Part shown: in pieces, positions 1-6,372 of the stretch | Numbering within the stretch: the stretch's first letter is position 1 | How the letters are laid out: every line of letters begins with the position of its first letter | NCBI GenBank assembly: GCA_026193155.1 | Contig: JAPHSI010000046.1 | Coordinates: 1-8,564 of the forward strand | Length of the DNA: 8,564 bases | Direction: 5' to 3' | From: Sulfurimonadaceae bacterium | GTDB lineage: Bacteria; Campylobacterota; Campylobacteria; Campylobacterales; Sulfurimonadaceae | The notes under the pieces: model-generated | What the model was told of the DNA's origin: nothing | The model's input: only the letters and a program-made list of their open reading frames with translations | The model's database searches: none | Made by a program: the position numbers and the translations under genes

Positions 1-157
1 ATTCAGTTTCAATTGAATTTTTTGAATCATGCCAAAAATATGTTTTCCCACTACCCCATACACCAGAAAGCATAATCACTTTTCCATAATTTTTTCTATT
101 TATTAAATAACCATTCTCACCTATCAAGTATTTTTTTATATCATGTTGATTAGCCAT
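1..157 (-). CDS. P-loop NTPase, KAP-like, N-terminal fragment cut by the window edge
   Basis: Only the first 52 codons lie in the window. The ATG is at 157-155 and the frame stays open to base 2. The translation begins MANQHDIKKYLIGENG and carries a clear Walker A motif, GVWGSGKT, at residues 32-39, after a hydrophobic strand (VIML) and followed by aromatic residues (YFW). A tryptophan before GSGK close to the N-terminus is typical of KAP-family NTPases, many of which occur in phage-defence or plasmid loci; that family call is an inference from a short stretch. The start is supported by AAAAAGG seven bases upstream. It overlaps the end of the toxin gene by 8 bases (150-157), so it is probably translationally coupled to the toxin-antitoxin pair. 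Substrate and function cannot be read from this fragment, and another STAND/AAA-like P-loop protein is possible. Confidence 0.7.
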   Translation of the reverse strand, partial: MANQHDIKKYLIGENGYLINRKNYGKVIMLSGVWGSGKTYFWHDSKNSIETE

Positions 158-470
158 CCAAATACCTTTTTAGTAACTCCCTAATTTCATCATCACTAAG
201 AGTTTCTTTTTGAGTTTTAGAGTATATAGATATCAATACTATTTTATCTTCTATTTTTTTATATATTATTATTCTAAAGCCACCGCTTTTACCGGTTGGA
301 ACCGATGAATTTGCAACTCTTTTTTTGAAAAGATTAAATCCAAGAGATACACCTAAATCTTTTTTAGATTCTATCTCTTCTACGGCTTTTTTTAAGTCAC
401 CTTTTAACAGTTTAAATTTTTTAGAAAGCTTTTTGGCTTCATTTAAAAAATTATCACTGTATTCAATCAT
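150..470 (-). CDS. RelE-family toxin of a type II toxin-antitoxin system
   Basis: A 106-residue basic protein. Its central GKSGGFRIIIY (about residues 60-70), followed by a hydrophobic strand (KIVLISIYSK) and a C-terminal helix (DDEIRELLKRYL), matches the RelE toxin subgroup that carries a conserved GKSGGxR segment. Members of the RelE/HigB superfamily are usually ribosome-dependent mRNA endonucleases; that activity is inferred from the family. The N-terminal half is lysine-rich helix, as expected. The gene lies directly after a Phd/YefM-type antitoxin and overlaps it by 8 bases (463-470), a normal arrangement for co-translation. Its own end overlaps the next gene, a P-loop NTPase, by 8 bases. 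The length is normal for the family and nothing suggests degeneration. Regulation would be through the antitoxin promoter upstream. Confidence 0.85.
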   Translation of the reverse strand: MIEYSDNFLNEAKKLSKKFKLLKGDLKKAVEEIESKKDLGVSLGFNLFKKRVANSSVPTGKSGGFRIIIYKKIEDKIVLISIYSKTQKETLSDDEIRELLKRYLDG

Positions 471-750
471 CTAACTTATCCCAAAGTTCATCTATAGGGT
501 AAGTTTTTGAGTTCTCTATATCCTTTAAACCGCTTTTTATAGAGGCTAGCAACTCTTTTGATTCTACTAGTTTTAATAATTCACTCATCATCTCGTATTC
601 ATCTTTAGAAATAAGAACAGCTTCTACTTTATTGTTCTTTAATATAGCCAGTTTATCTACACTATGCTCTTTTATTTGAGTCAAGTAAGATCCAAACTTT
701 TTTGCAAACTCTGATGATGGCACCAGTTCATTTGATTTATATGCTACCAT
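463..750 (-). CDS. Phd/YefM-type antitoxin
   Basis: A 95-residue protein with the Phd/YefM layout. An N-terminal DNA-binding part (residues about 8-55) includes SSEFAKKFGSYLTQI and then AILKNNKVEAVLISKDEYEMM, the family's 'name-your-gene-here' strand-helix pattern. The acidic C-terminal tail (residues about 60-95, ending DELWDKLDD) would wrap the toxin. Antitoxins of this type neutralise the RelE-like partner and autorepress the operon; this is family knowledge. The ATG at 750-748 is preceded by AAGAGGGAAATAAT, a good ribosome binding site. The gene is first in its operon, 53 bases downstream of sorB, and two TATAAT boxes sit in that gap, so the module has its own promoter rather than depending on sorAB. 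Confidence 0.87.
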   Translation of the reverse strand: MVAYKSNELVPSSEFAKKFGSYLTQIKEHSVDKLAILKNNKVEAVLISKDEYEMMSELLKLVESKELLASIKSGLKDIENSKTYPIDELWDKLDD

Positions 751-777
751 ATTATTTCCCTCTTAATTTTCCGTAAT

Positions 778-794
778 ATTATACTCAAATTATA
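778..794 (-). promoter_or_regulatory. Promoter of the antitoxin-toxin operon (tandem -10 boxes)
   Basis: Read on the minus strand, the gap between sorB and the antitoxin contains TGCTATAAT (an extended -10 box; hexamer 794-789) and, 5 bases further on, a second TATAAT (783-778). The second overlaps the small palindrome TAATATTA (781-774), a possible part of an antitoxin operator. Leaders of about 20-32 bases would include the AAGAGGGA ribosome binding site. No convincing -35 box is visible, which is usual in Campylobacterota. Confidence 0.55.
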
Positions 795-803
795 GCATAA
801 AAT

Positions 804-1124
804 TTATTTTAACTTCCCATTCCCGTAATGTTTAAAAAGGTACTCGACTATAGCTTCTTCATCGGCTTTGGTTATTGGTGCTTTATATACATCACGCATC
901 TTCACTACAGATGCCCTCCAAAACTCTTGGGATTGCTTTCCTTGGTTTGTTATATATCCAAAAGAGTGACACCACTGGCAGTTTCTCTGAATAACTCTAA
1001 AGTTTTTGTCAAATTCAAGCGGGTAAGTTATACTAGGTACTTTTACAGGTTTACTGTACTCCGCATTAAGAGTAGAAAACGCAACTGTCAATATCAATAA
1101 TGTTTGTATAACTATATTTTTCAT
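804..1124 (-). CDS. sorB: Sulfite dehydrogenase cytochrome c subunit SorB
   Basis: A 106-residue periplasmic monohaem cytochrome c. A Sec signal peptide (MKNIVIQTLLILTVAFSTLNA, cleaved after about residue 21) is followed by one haem c site, C49-Q-W-C52-H53. M76, in a WRASVVKMRDVYKAPI context, is the likely distal haem ligand. This W..xVxKM..xYxAPI stretch followed by an acidic helix resembles known SorB subunits. SorB accepts electrons from the molybdenum subunit and passes them to soluble cytochrome c. The ATG overlaps the sorA stop codon in ATGA (1124-1121), and GAGGTGG just upstream serves as its ribosome binding site, so the two are coupled. The pairing with sorA makes the assignment firm; the Mo-subunit-plus-cytochrome arrangement is also known in Campylobacter jejuni (Cj0005c/Cj0004c, recalled). 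Confidence 0.88.
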   Translation of the reverse strand: MKNIVIQTLLILTVAFSTLNAEYSKPVKVPSITYPLEFDKNFRVIQRNCQWCHSFGYITNQGKQSQEFWRASVVKMRDVYKAPITKADEEAIVEYLFKHYGNGKLK

Positions 1125-2320
1125 TTTACCACCTCAAACGTCACACTGTCGATGCCGTTGTACTTATAACCGCCTTTATTCCATAATACTTCATGTGCGA
1201 ACGGTTGTTCTTCACCCAAATTATTTACGGCTTTAGCCATAAGAGTTAGTTTACCGCTATGTTTTGGTTGAAAGTTGTATTCAAACTCTCTAAAGGCAAA
1301 TTTTGAAAGCTCTTTTCCTAGCTTTGATTTCTCCCAAGTCTTACCTTTATCTGCCGAAATCAAAACCTCTTTTATACCACTTCCGCCATCAAATGCCACA
1401 CCTTTTAAAGTTGTATTTTCATTAGCCTTGACTTTTGTATCACGTGTTGGAAAACCTATATAAGATTTAGTGTTCACGGTAGTTATAGGTTTTCTTTTTT
1501 TAGCAGGTTTATCGTGCGATTCGCTCTCTGTCTCATTATCAGGCACAGTATAAGCACTGTCCATATAATATAGCGGACGATAATCTTTCGTAACTCTGAT
1601 TTCACTTAACATTTTCACCCAGCTGTCAGAGTACCACCCCGGAATAACAAGTCTTACGGGATAACCGTTTAAATACGGCAAATCTTCCCCATTCATCTCA
1701 TAAGCTATAATGATGTTATCGTCAATCTCATCTATTTTCAACTCACGGATAAGTCGTGGAGCTTTGTAAAAAGCTGCCTCGTCACTGCCGTTAAAGTTTA
1801 TCCATTTTGCATCACTTTTAAGTCCCGCCTTTTTCAAAACCTCTTTTAGTCTTGCACCCCTCCATTTTGCACAACCCATAGCTCCGCTTCCCCACTGGAT
1901 GCCGCTGGTTGTAGGAACAAATGCACTTCTTGAGTTTCCACCGCATTGTAGAACTGCCGTAATCTCAACTGCTTCAAAGTCATTTTTTAAACTATCGAGT
2001 GAAATATATAAAGGTTCGTTAACTTCACCGCTTATTGCTATTCTATAACCTGATATAAAAGTATGTGTCTTTATCTTAGGCGAGTGCCATCTAACGAAAA
2101 AATCCTTGTTTGAAGTTATGGCAGACGTAAAAGAACTTCTAGGAGTTTCAAGTAATGGCGGTCTATCCGAATGCGCTATTAGCGGATTTTTTTCTGGAAA
2201 TATATATTTACTTATCTTATAGTTATCTAGCGGTTGTCGTATCTGTGATGCACCTAGAGGCAGTCCAAGCAGTACGGTAGATGCGACTAAAGAGGTCTTT
2301 AAAAATTCTCTTCTTTGCAT
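1121..2320 (-). CDS. sorA: Sulfite dehydrogenase molybdopterin subunit SorA
   Basis: A 399-residue molybdenum oxidoreductase of the sulfite oxidase family, oxidising sulfite to sulfate in the periplasm. It begins with a twin-arginine signal (QRREFLKTS, R3-R4, then a hydrophobic stretch to about residue 25), fitting export of a folded cofactor protein. C126, in VLQCGGNSRSAF, is the conserved cysteine ligand of molybdenum. GYPVRLVIPGWYSDSWVKML is the second hallmark of the Mo-cofactor domain. Residues from about 280 to the end form the Ig-like dimerisation domain (DGGSGIKEVLISADKGKTWE). The length is normal. SoxC is the main alternative, but the immediately adjoining small SorB-like cytochrome, and the absence of sox genes, favour SorA. 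It follows addB after 39 bases on the same strand but is functionally unrelated to it; a separate promoter in the gap is likely. Confidence 0.9.
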   Translation of the reverse strand: MQRREFLKTSLVASTVLLGLPLGASQIRQPLDNYKISKYIFPEKNPLIAHSDRPPLLETPRSSFTSAITSNKDFFVRWHSPKIKTHTFISGYRIAISGEVNEPLYISLDSLKNDFEAVEITAVLQCGGNSRSAFVPTTSGIQWGSGAMGCAKWRGARLKEVLKKAGLKSDAKWINFNGSDEAAFYKAPRLIRELKIDEIDDNIIIAYEMNGEDLPYLNGYPVRLVIPGWYSDSWVKMLSEIRVTKDYRPLYYMDSAYTVPDNETESESHDKPAKKRKPITTVNTKSYIGFPTRDTKVKANENTTLKGVAFDGGSGIKEVLISADKGKTWEKSKLGKELSKFAFREFEYNFQPKHSGKLTLMAKAVNNLGEEQPFAHEVLWNKGGYKYNGIDSVTFEVVK

Positions 2321-2351
2321 AGTATATTGCCTTTTTTTATAAAATTTTTTT

Positions 2352-2357
2352 ATTATA
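2352..2357 (-). promoter_or_regulatory. Putative -10 box of sorAB
   Basis: Immediately after the addB stop codon, the minus strand reads GGATATAATAAAAAAATT. The TATAAT at 2357-2352 would start transcription near 2345, giving a leader of roughly 25 bases that contains AAAAGGCA as a weak ribosome binding site before the sorA ATG. No -35 box is recognisable. AT-rich DNA produces such hexamers by chance, so this rests mainly on position. Confidence 0.4.
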
Positions 2358-2359
2358 TC

Positions 2360-4711
2360 CTAATCTCTCGCGCAAATTATTTTGTAATCGCAATATACAC
2401 AATTTTTTTCATCTTCACATTTTTCAAAGTTAAATTCATCACGTGCAAGCATATCTTTTATGTTTGATTCCAAAACAGCTATTTTTTCTTCTAAAAAAGG
2501 CTCATTTACTAACTTGTTTTCATTTAAATCATAGTAAGCACACCTGACATTTTCAGCCTTATCTTTAACAAGCAAATAGTAAAACTCCAGTTGAAAATCT
2601 GTAGCATCTACATAATTATTTTTATTATATATTGGGTAGTTTCCTGTTTTGTAGTCTATAACATAAAGCTCTTTACCTCTTGAATCTAGTCTGTCTATCT
2701 GACCTATTAGATTCATACCTGCAAACTCACAAGTCATACTTTTTTCGCAATCCTCAACTACCCAGCCATCATTGAAACGATTTACCTCTATATAGCTAAA
2801 CTCTTTCATTTTTGCTTTTTGAAGTGCTATAAAATATCTTTGTATCTCACTGTTTTTGTCTATCTTCTCATCCAGTGCTTTTTCTATATCGGCTTGCAAC
2901 TCTTTTGCATCCGAGTAAGTTGCTTTGTTAGTATATACATCATAAAGTGCAGTGTGGACAATGTTTCCTATCTCATACTGTTCTACCATATCTGTTGGAA
3001 TATCATGTGATAACAGATGCACAATATACTTGTAGTAAAATTTTCTTTTACATGTTAAAAATGTCTTTAATCTAGATGCAGACATTGGAGTAGTTTTAAA
3101 ATCATACTCCATAACAATCTCTTTATCTTCATAAATCTCTTTCGCATCTATACGACTAAAAAGTATTTTTGAGAGTTCCTTCTCATCATAGATGCTTTGC
3201 TCTTTTATACCAAGCTGTTTTAAAAATCTTGATGCAGAACTCTCGGAAGAATTTACATAAGATATAGCTACCTCTTTAGAGTTGTTTATAAGCATTTCAT
3301 AGTAATGCTTTTGAAGGTTTTGTCTGTCTACTGTAGTTGGAAGGTTTGCCATCTCTCTTATCTGAGTGTTTAAGAACATATCTTTTTCACTCTTTTTAGG
3401 CACGTTTGAATCATCAAAATCAACTATTATTACAGCGTCAAACTCTATGCTTCTACTCTCTAATACTCCCATAACCGTTACCTGCCCACCAAGTACGTCA
3501 TCTATACTTCTACTTGCCAAACGTTGCGTAAAAACAGACAATACAGACTTAACGTTCATATCCTGCATTGCAGATATTACTCTGCTAAAGTGAAACAACT
3601 CATCTTCATATATTTTTAATACATCTGAATTATCTATATACTCTTTTAGACTATTTAGATACTCCATTAAGTCAACTTCTGAAGTTTTCTTATAAAGTAT
3701 CTTATGTAACTCTACATAAAGTTCTTCACCAACTCGCTTTAGTCTTGCTAAGTTCTCTTTTGAATCTTGGTCTATGTAGTCTATGGTAGCTTCAAGTTTT
3801 TTATAAAAAGCACTCCCTGAAAATCCAAAACCCATAGCAAAGTTAAAATTACCTATGTTATCAAAACTCTTCAGCATAGTCACAAAGTTCTCATCAGGTA
3901 CTATTACAGCTATTTTTTCTGCTTTATAACCCTTTGATATAAACTCATATATTTTTTGCTTTACAAAGGCAATTTGGAGTGCTGATTCACTAAAAGATTG
4001 ACAGCTTATGTTTATGTTATTTATTATCTTATCTTGGGATACAATCTTGTTCTCATTCATAGATATTTTATACTTATATCCGACATCTAATTCTATACCG
4101 ATTTGCTCAAACTTATTTTGCATCTTTGAATTGAATCTTGTAGTTGTAAATATAATATTTATGTTACAAAACTCTTTTGCTTTTTCCAAAAGCTCAAATT
4201 CAAAGTTTGTAAGATGACCGTCTATTTTAATATCTACATCTTTTAAAGATTTTGCATAGTTCTCATTAAAAGTATATATCTTGGGTAAAAATATTTTATC
4301 AAGTATTTTCTCATCCATACATAGCTTTTCATAACGCTCGTACAACAAAGTCAGTATTTCAATATGCTCTTCATATTCAGCATATATATCGTTAGATGCA
4401 AGATTATTTATATCATATCTCTCCGCACTTAACTCTTCAAAAAACTTGAAAATATATGAACTGTTTTTTGTAAATGTGAAAAAGTTTCTATCTATTTGCA
4501 GATTTTCAAAACTTTTAAAATCAGCCGCTTTTAGTAAAAGAAGTACTCGCGTATCATCGTCTATGGGTTTAAAACCTTTGGCGATAGTCAGCTTTGATAT
4601 AAACTCTCCCATAGTTATAAAATTTGGCAAGAACAGGGTCTTATTTTCTATTTGCAGTCTATTGTTTCTGATAGCACGAGAAGTGGGCAGGATTATGGTT
4701 GATTCTTTCAT
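2360..4711 (-). CDS. addB: AddB, nuclease/inactivated-helicase subunit of AddAB exonuclease
   Basis: A 783-residue protein of the AddB family, partner of AddA in processing double-strand DNA ends for RecA-dependent repair in the cytoplasm. The N-terminus (STIILPTSRAIRNN) matches the start of AddB proteins that lack a Walker A motif, so this subunit probably does not hydrolyse ATP. A helicase-like core with VTVMGVLESRSIEFDAVII (about residues 410-430) follows. The C-terminal RecB-type nuclease has H586 (GNIVHTAL), D673 (QIDR), and D686 and K688 (DYKTG), then QLEFYYLL. C554 together with C771, C774 and C780 (CxxCx5C) is the iron-sulfur clamp typical of AddB. All nuclease and cluster residues are present, so the gene looks intact. 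The ATG has no ribosome binding site and sits 7 bases after a TATAAT box. No addA follows; sorA does. Confidence 0.9.
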   Translation of the reverse strand: MKESTIILPTSRAIRNNRLQIENKTLFLPNFITMGEFISKLTIAKGFKPIDDDTRVLLLLKAADFKSFENLQIDRNFFTFTKNSSYIFKFFEELSAERYDINNLASNDIYAEYEEHIEILTLLYERYEKLCMDEKILDKIFLPKIYTFNENYAKSLKDVDIKIDGHLTNFEFELLEKAKEFCNINIIFTTTRFNSKMQNKFEQIGIELDVGYKYKISMNENKIVSQDKIINNINISCQSFSESALQIAFVKQKIYEFISKGYKAEKIAVIVPDENFVTMLKSFDNIGNFNFAMGFGFSGSAFYKKLEATIDYIDQDSKENLARLKRVGEELYVELHKILYKKTSEVDLMEYLNSLKEYIDNSDVLKIYEDELFHFSRVISAMQDMNVKSVLSVFTQRLASRSIDDVLGGQVTVMGVLESRSIEFDAVIIVDFDDSNVPKKSEKDMFLNTQIREMANLPTTVDRQNLQKHYYEMLINNSKEVAISYVNSSESSASRFLKQLGIKEQSIYDEKELSKILFSRIDAKEIYEDKEIVMEYDFKTTPMSASRLKTFLTCKRKFYYKYIVHLLSHDIPTDMVEQYEIGNIVHTALYDVYTNKATYSDAKELQADIEKALDEKIDKNSEIQRYFIALQKAKMKEFSYIEVNRFNDGWVVEDCEKSMTCEFAGMNLIGQIDRLDSRGKELYVIDYKTGNYPIYNKNNYVDATDFQLEFYYLLVKDKAENVRCAYYDLNENKLVNEPFLEEKIAVLESNIKDMLARDEFNFEKCEDEKNCVYCDYKIICARD

Positions 4712-4718
4712 TAGCGTT

Positions 4719-4724
4719 ATTATA
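4719..4724 (-). promoter_or_regulatory. Putative -10 box of addB, leaderless
   Basis: On the minus strand TATAATAACGCTAATG runs straight into the addB start: the hexamer ends 7 bases before the ATG. Transcription normally starts 6-8 bases after a -10 box, so it would start at or next to the A of the ATG. No purine-rich ribosome binding site is present in the intergenic bases. This supports a leaderless addB mRNA, as an inference. Confidence 0.5.
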
Positions 4725-4735
4725 ACACTTTGAGA

Positions 4736-4741
4736 TATAAT
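4736..4741 (+). promoter_or_regulatory. Putative -10 box of the FAD oxidase gene, leaderless
   Basis: The plus strand reads GATATAATTTCACCATG. The TATAAT ends 6 bases before the ATG at 4748, so the predicted transcript would begin at about the start codon. No Shine-Dalgarno sequence is present. The box lies in the same 36-base gap as the addB promoter, so the two promoters are back to back and probably compete for RNA polymerase. Confidence 0.5.
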
Positions 4742-4747
4742 TTCACC

Positions 4748-5863
4748 ATGACATATGATTTTTTAATTATAGGAGCCGGAACTGCCGGAGCCAACTGTGC
4801 GTACGTCCTTAAAAATGCAGGTAAAAGTGTAGCCGTTGTAGATAAAGAAGGTATTGCAAAAGGTGCGAGTGGAGCTGCGGGTGCATTTCTCTCTCCACTT
4901 CCGGGTAAGAAAAATCTTTATAACTCTCTTGTCAATAATGCACTTTCTTATTCTATAAGTTTTTATGAGAAGTTAATACCTGATGGCATCACTAAAAAAG
5001 GTGTGCTAAGAGTATCCAACGATAATTTTGATAAAACAAAATTAGATGCCAATGCACTAAAACATAAGTTTTTAAAGTTTAAAAATATAGAAGGGTATTA
5101 CTATGAAGATGCGGCTATTGTAAACCCATCTGATATTTGTAAATATCTACTTAAAGATTGTGACTTCTACCAAGAGGATATACAAGAGTTAAAATTCAAA
5201 GACGGTTATTATAATTTTAAGAACTTTAAAGCTAAAAACATCATTTTGGCTCAAGGCGTAAATACTCCTTTGCTAAATTACCCATACGTAGATATATCTC
5301 CTATGTTTGGAGTTAAAATAGATGTCAAAACTTCTACCAAAGTTCCTTTTAACATCCATAAATCCATATCCGTATCTGCTAACAAACATGATAATACGGT
5401 TGCAATAGGCGCTACACAACAAAACCACTCTATGACACCTACAGAGTGTAACACTACATGCGATAAATGCCCCTTTTATGTAAATACGGATGAAGAAGAT
5501 ATAGAATCTCTTTTAAAACAAGCTAGGGAACTTATAGATTTAAACGACTTAGAGATTGTAAAAATTTCAAAAGGTGCAAGAGCTACTATTAAAAGTTACT
5601 TTCCTGTTTTAGGTAAAGTTATAGATTATGAGAAATCCTTAAAAAAATATCCATCTATAAAAAAAGGTACAAAAATACCTAGTGAATTATTAGAATATTA
5701 TCCAAATATTTATACTATAAATGCTTTAGGTTCAAGAGGTTTTGTTTTTGGACCATACTTGGCAAAAATATTAAAAGAAAGTATTTTAGAGGGAGTTGAT
5801 ATCCCTAAAGAGATATCTTTAGAGAAACTTTTTTATAAATATGCAAGAACTCAAGAAGTTTAG
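4748..5863 (+). CDS. FAD-dependent oxidase related to the MnmC C-terminal (oxidase) domain
   Basis: A 371-residue flavoprotein of the D-amino-acid-oxidase-like fold. The N-terminal FAD site is G9-A-G11-T-A-G14 with D32 at the end of the second strand (VAVVDKEG), followed by GASGAAGAFLSP (39-50). Near the C-terminus G276-A-R-A-T, PVLGK and LGSRGFVFGPYLAK (328-331 core) closely resemble MnmC, whose C-terminal domain removes the carboxymethyl group from cmnm5(s2)U34 of tRNA. No methyltransferase domain is attached, so this would be a stand-alone oxidase half. An unusual C234-x3-C238-x2-C241 cluster sits in the middle. The ATG at 4748 was chosen because the GxGxxG strand begins right after it; a TTG at 4730 would lie upstream of the -10 box. 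It is the only plus-strand gene here and its stop overlaps that of fixH. A glycine or D-amino acid oxidase is the main alternative. Confidence 0.72.
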   Translation: MTYDFLIIGAGTAGANCAYVLKNAGKSVAVVDKEGIAKGASGAAGAFLSPLPGKKNLYNSLVNNALSYSISFYEKLIPDGITKKGVLRVSNDNFDKTKLDANALKHKFLKFKNIEGYYYEDAAIVNPSDICKYLLKDCDFYQEDIQELKFKDGYYNFKNFKAKNIILAQGVNTPLLNYPYVDISPMFGVKIDVKTSTKVPFNIHKSISVSANKHDNTVAIGATQQNHSMTPTECNTTCDKCPFYVNTDEEDIESLLKQARELIDLNDLEIVKISKGARATIKSYFPVLGKVIDYEKSLKKYPSIKKGTKIPSELLEYYPNIYTINALGSRGFVFGPYLAKILKESILEGVDIPKEISLEKLFYKYARTQEV

Positions 5864-6372
5864 TATTCGTAAGCTTCTTTAGCTCTTGTATCAGCTTTTA
5901 CGTTGTAGAATCTCTCTAAGTTATCTACATTTACTTTAGCCATTATATCCCATCTTCCCGGAACTTCAAGCTTGATAGAGTCAAATACATATACACCATT
6001 TTCAAACTTGTACTTCTGAAGTTCTTGATCATATTGATGTGAATTTGGACGAGTTACAACTACTTTTAACTTAGCATTGTTTACGATGTTTCCATCGATA
6101 TCAGTAACTTTGTATTTTAATACTGAGTTTTCCTGAGACAATCCATCCGTTACATATTCAATTTTATATTTTTTATCAAATGCTATACGTGCATTTATTA
6201 AATCGTTTGCATTTGCATCTGCCTCTTGATAACCCATCATATATGTATCACTTTTTTGTACAGGCAATTTAGCAGCCGTAACTACTGTTGCTACACAAGC
6301 TCCAAATATTAACATTATAGATATGCCAATTGCATATGGCCAGATTTTACCGCTTGCTAGAATTTTACTCAT
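5860..6372 (-). CDS. fixH: FixH/CcoH-like cbb3 oxidase assembly membrane protein
   Basis: A 170-residue protein with one N-terminal membrane helix (about residues 10-34, IWPYAIGISIMLIFGACVA). A periplasmic domain follows, with the FixH features PVQKSDTYMMGYQEAD, an immunoglobulin-like strand pattern and PGRWDI near the C-terminus. FixH/CcoH proteins are needed for assembly or stability of the cbb3 oxidase, in some species linked to copper supply; the role is inferred from family and location. The ATG at 6372 overlaps the end of the preceding gene by 8 bases (ATGAGTAA), with AAGAAGG upstream, so translation is coupled. It is the last gene of the cco cluster. Its TAA overlaps the stop of the convergent FAD oxidase gene, leaving no room for an intergenic terminator. 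Confidence 0.82.
   Translation of the reverse strand: MSKILASGKIWPYAIGISIMLIFGACVATVVTAAKLPVQKSDTYMMGYQEADANANDLINARIAFDKKYKIEYVTDGLSQENSVLKYKVTDIDGNIVNNAKLKVVVTRPNSHQYDQELQKYKFENGVYVFDSIKLEVPGRWDIMAKVNVDNLERFYNVKADTRAKEAYEY

Noticed and set aside
828..1100. Plus-strand open frame of 90 codons opposite sorB
   Set aside because: It lies wholly antisense to sorB, whose haem motif and signal peptide are clear; the translation has no recognisable features.
1275..1463. Plus-strand open frame of 62 codons opposite sorA
   Set aside because: Antisense to the sorA dimerisation domain, with no ribosome binding site or homology visible.
2328..2355. A/T-rich inverted sequence after addB as a terminator
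   Set aside because: No G-C pairs in the stem; it is ordinary AT-rich spacer and a promoter-like box fits it better.
4600..4711. AddB seen as N-terminally truncated because it lacks a Walker A motif
   Set aside because: AddB proteins outside Firmicutes commonly start with this VPTSRA-like strand and lack Walker A; the length is normal.
2819..4733. Several plus-strand open frames (63-95 codons) opposite addB
   Set aside because: All are antisense to a complete AddB with intact nuclease and cysteine motifs; their Phe/Ser/Ile-rich composition is what the complement of Lys/Glu/Asn codons gives.
4730..4747. TTG start giving six extra residues on the FAD oxidase
   Set aside because: The FAD-binding strand starts right after the ATG at 4748, and the TTG precedes the likely -10 box, so it would not be transcribed.
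5447..5470. C-x3-C-x2-C in the FAD protein as a radical-SAM cluster
   Set aside because: The motif is in the middle of a flavin oxidase fold with no radical-SAM barrel, so the spacing match is coincidental.
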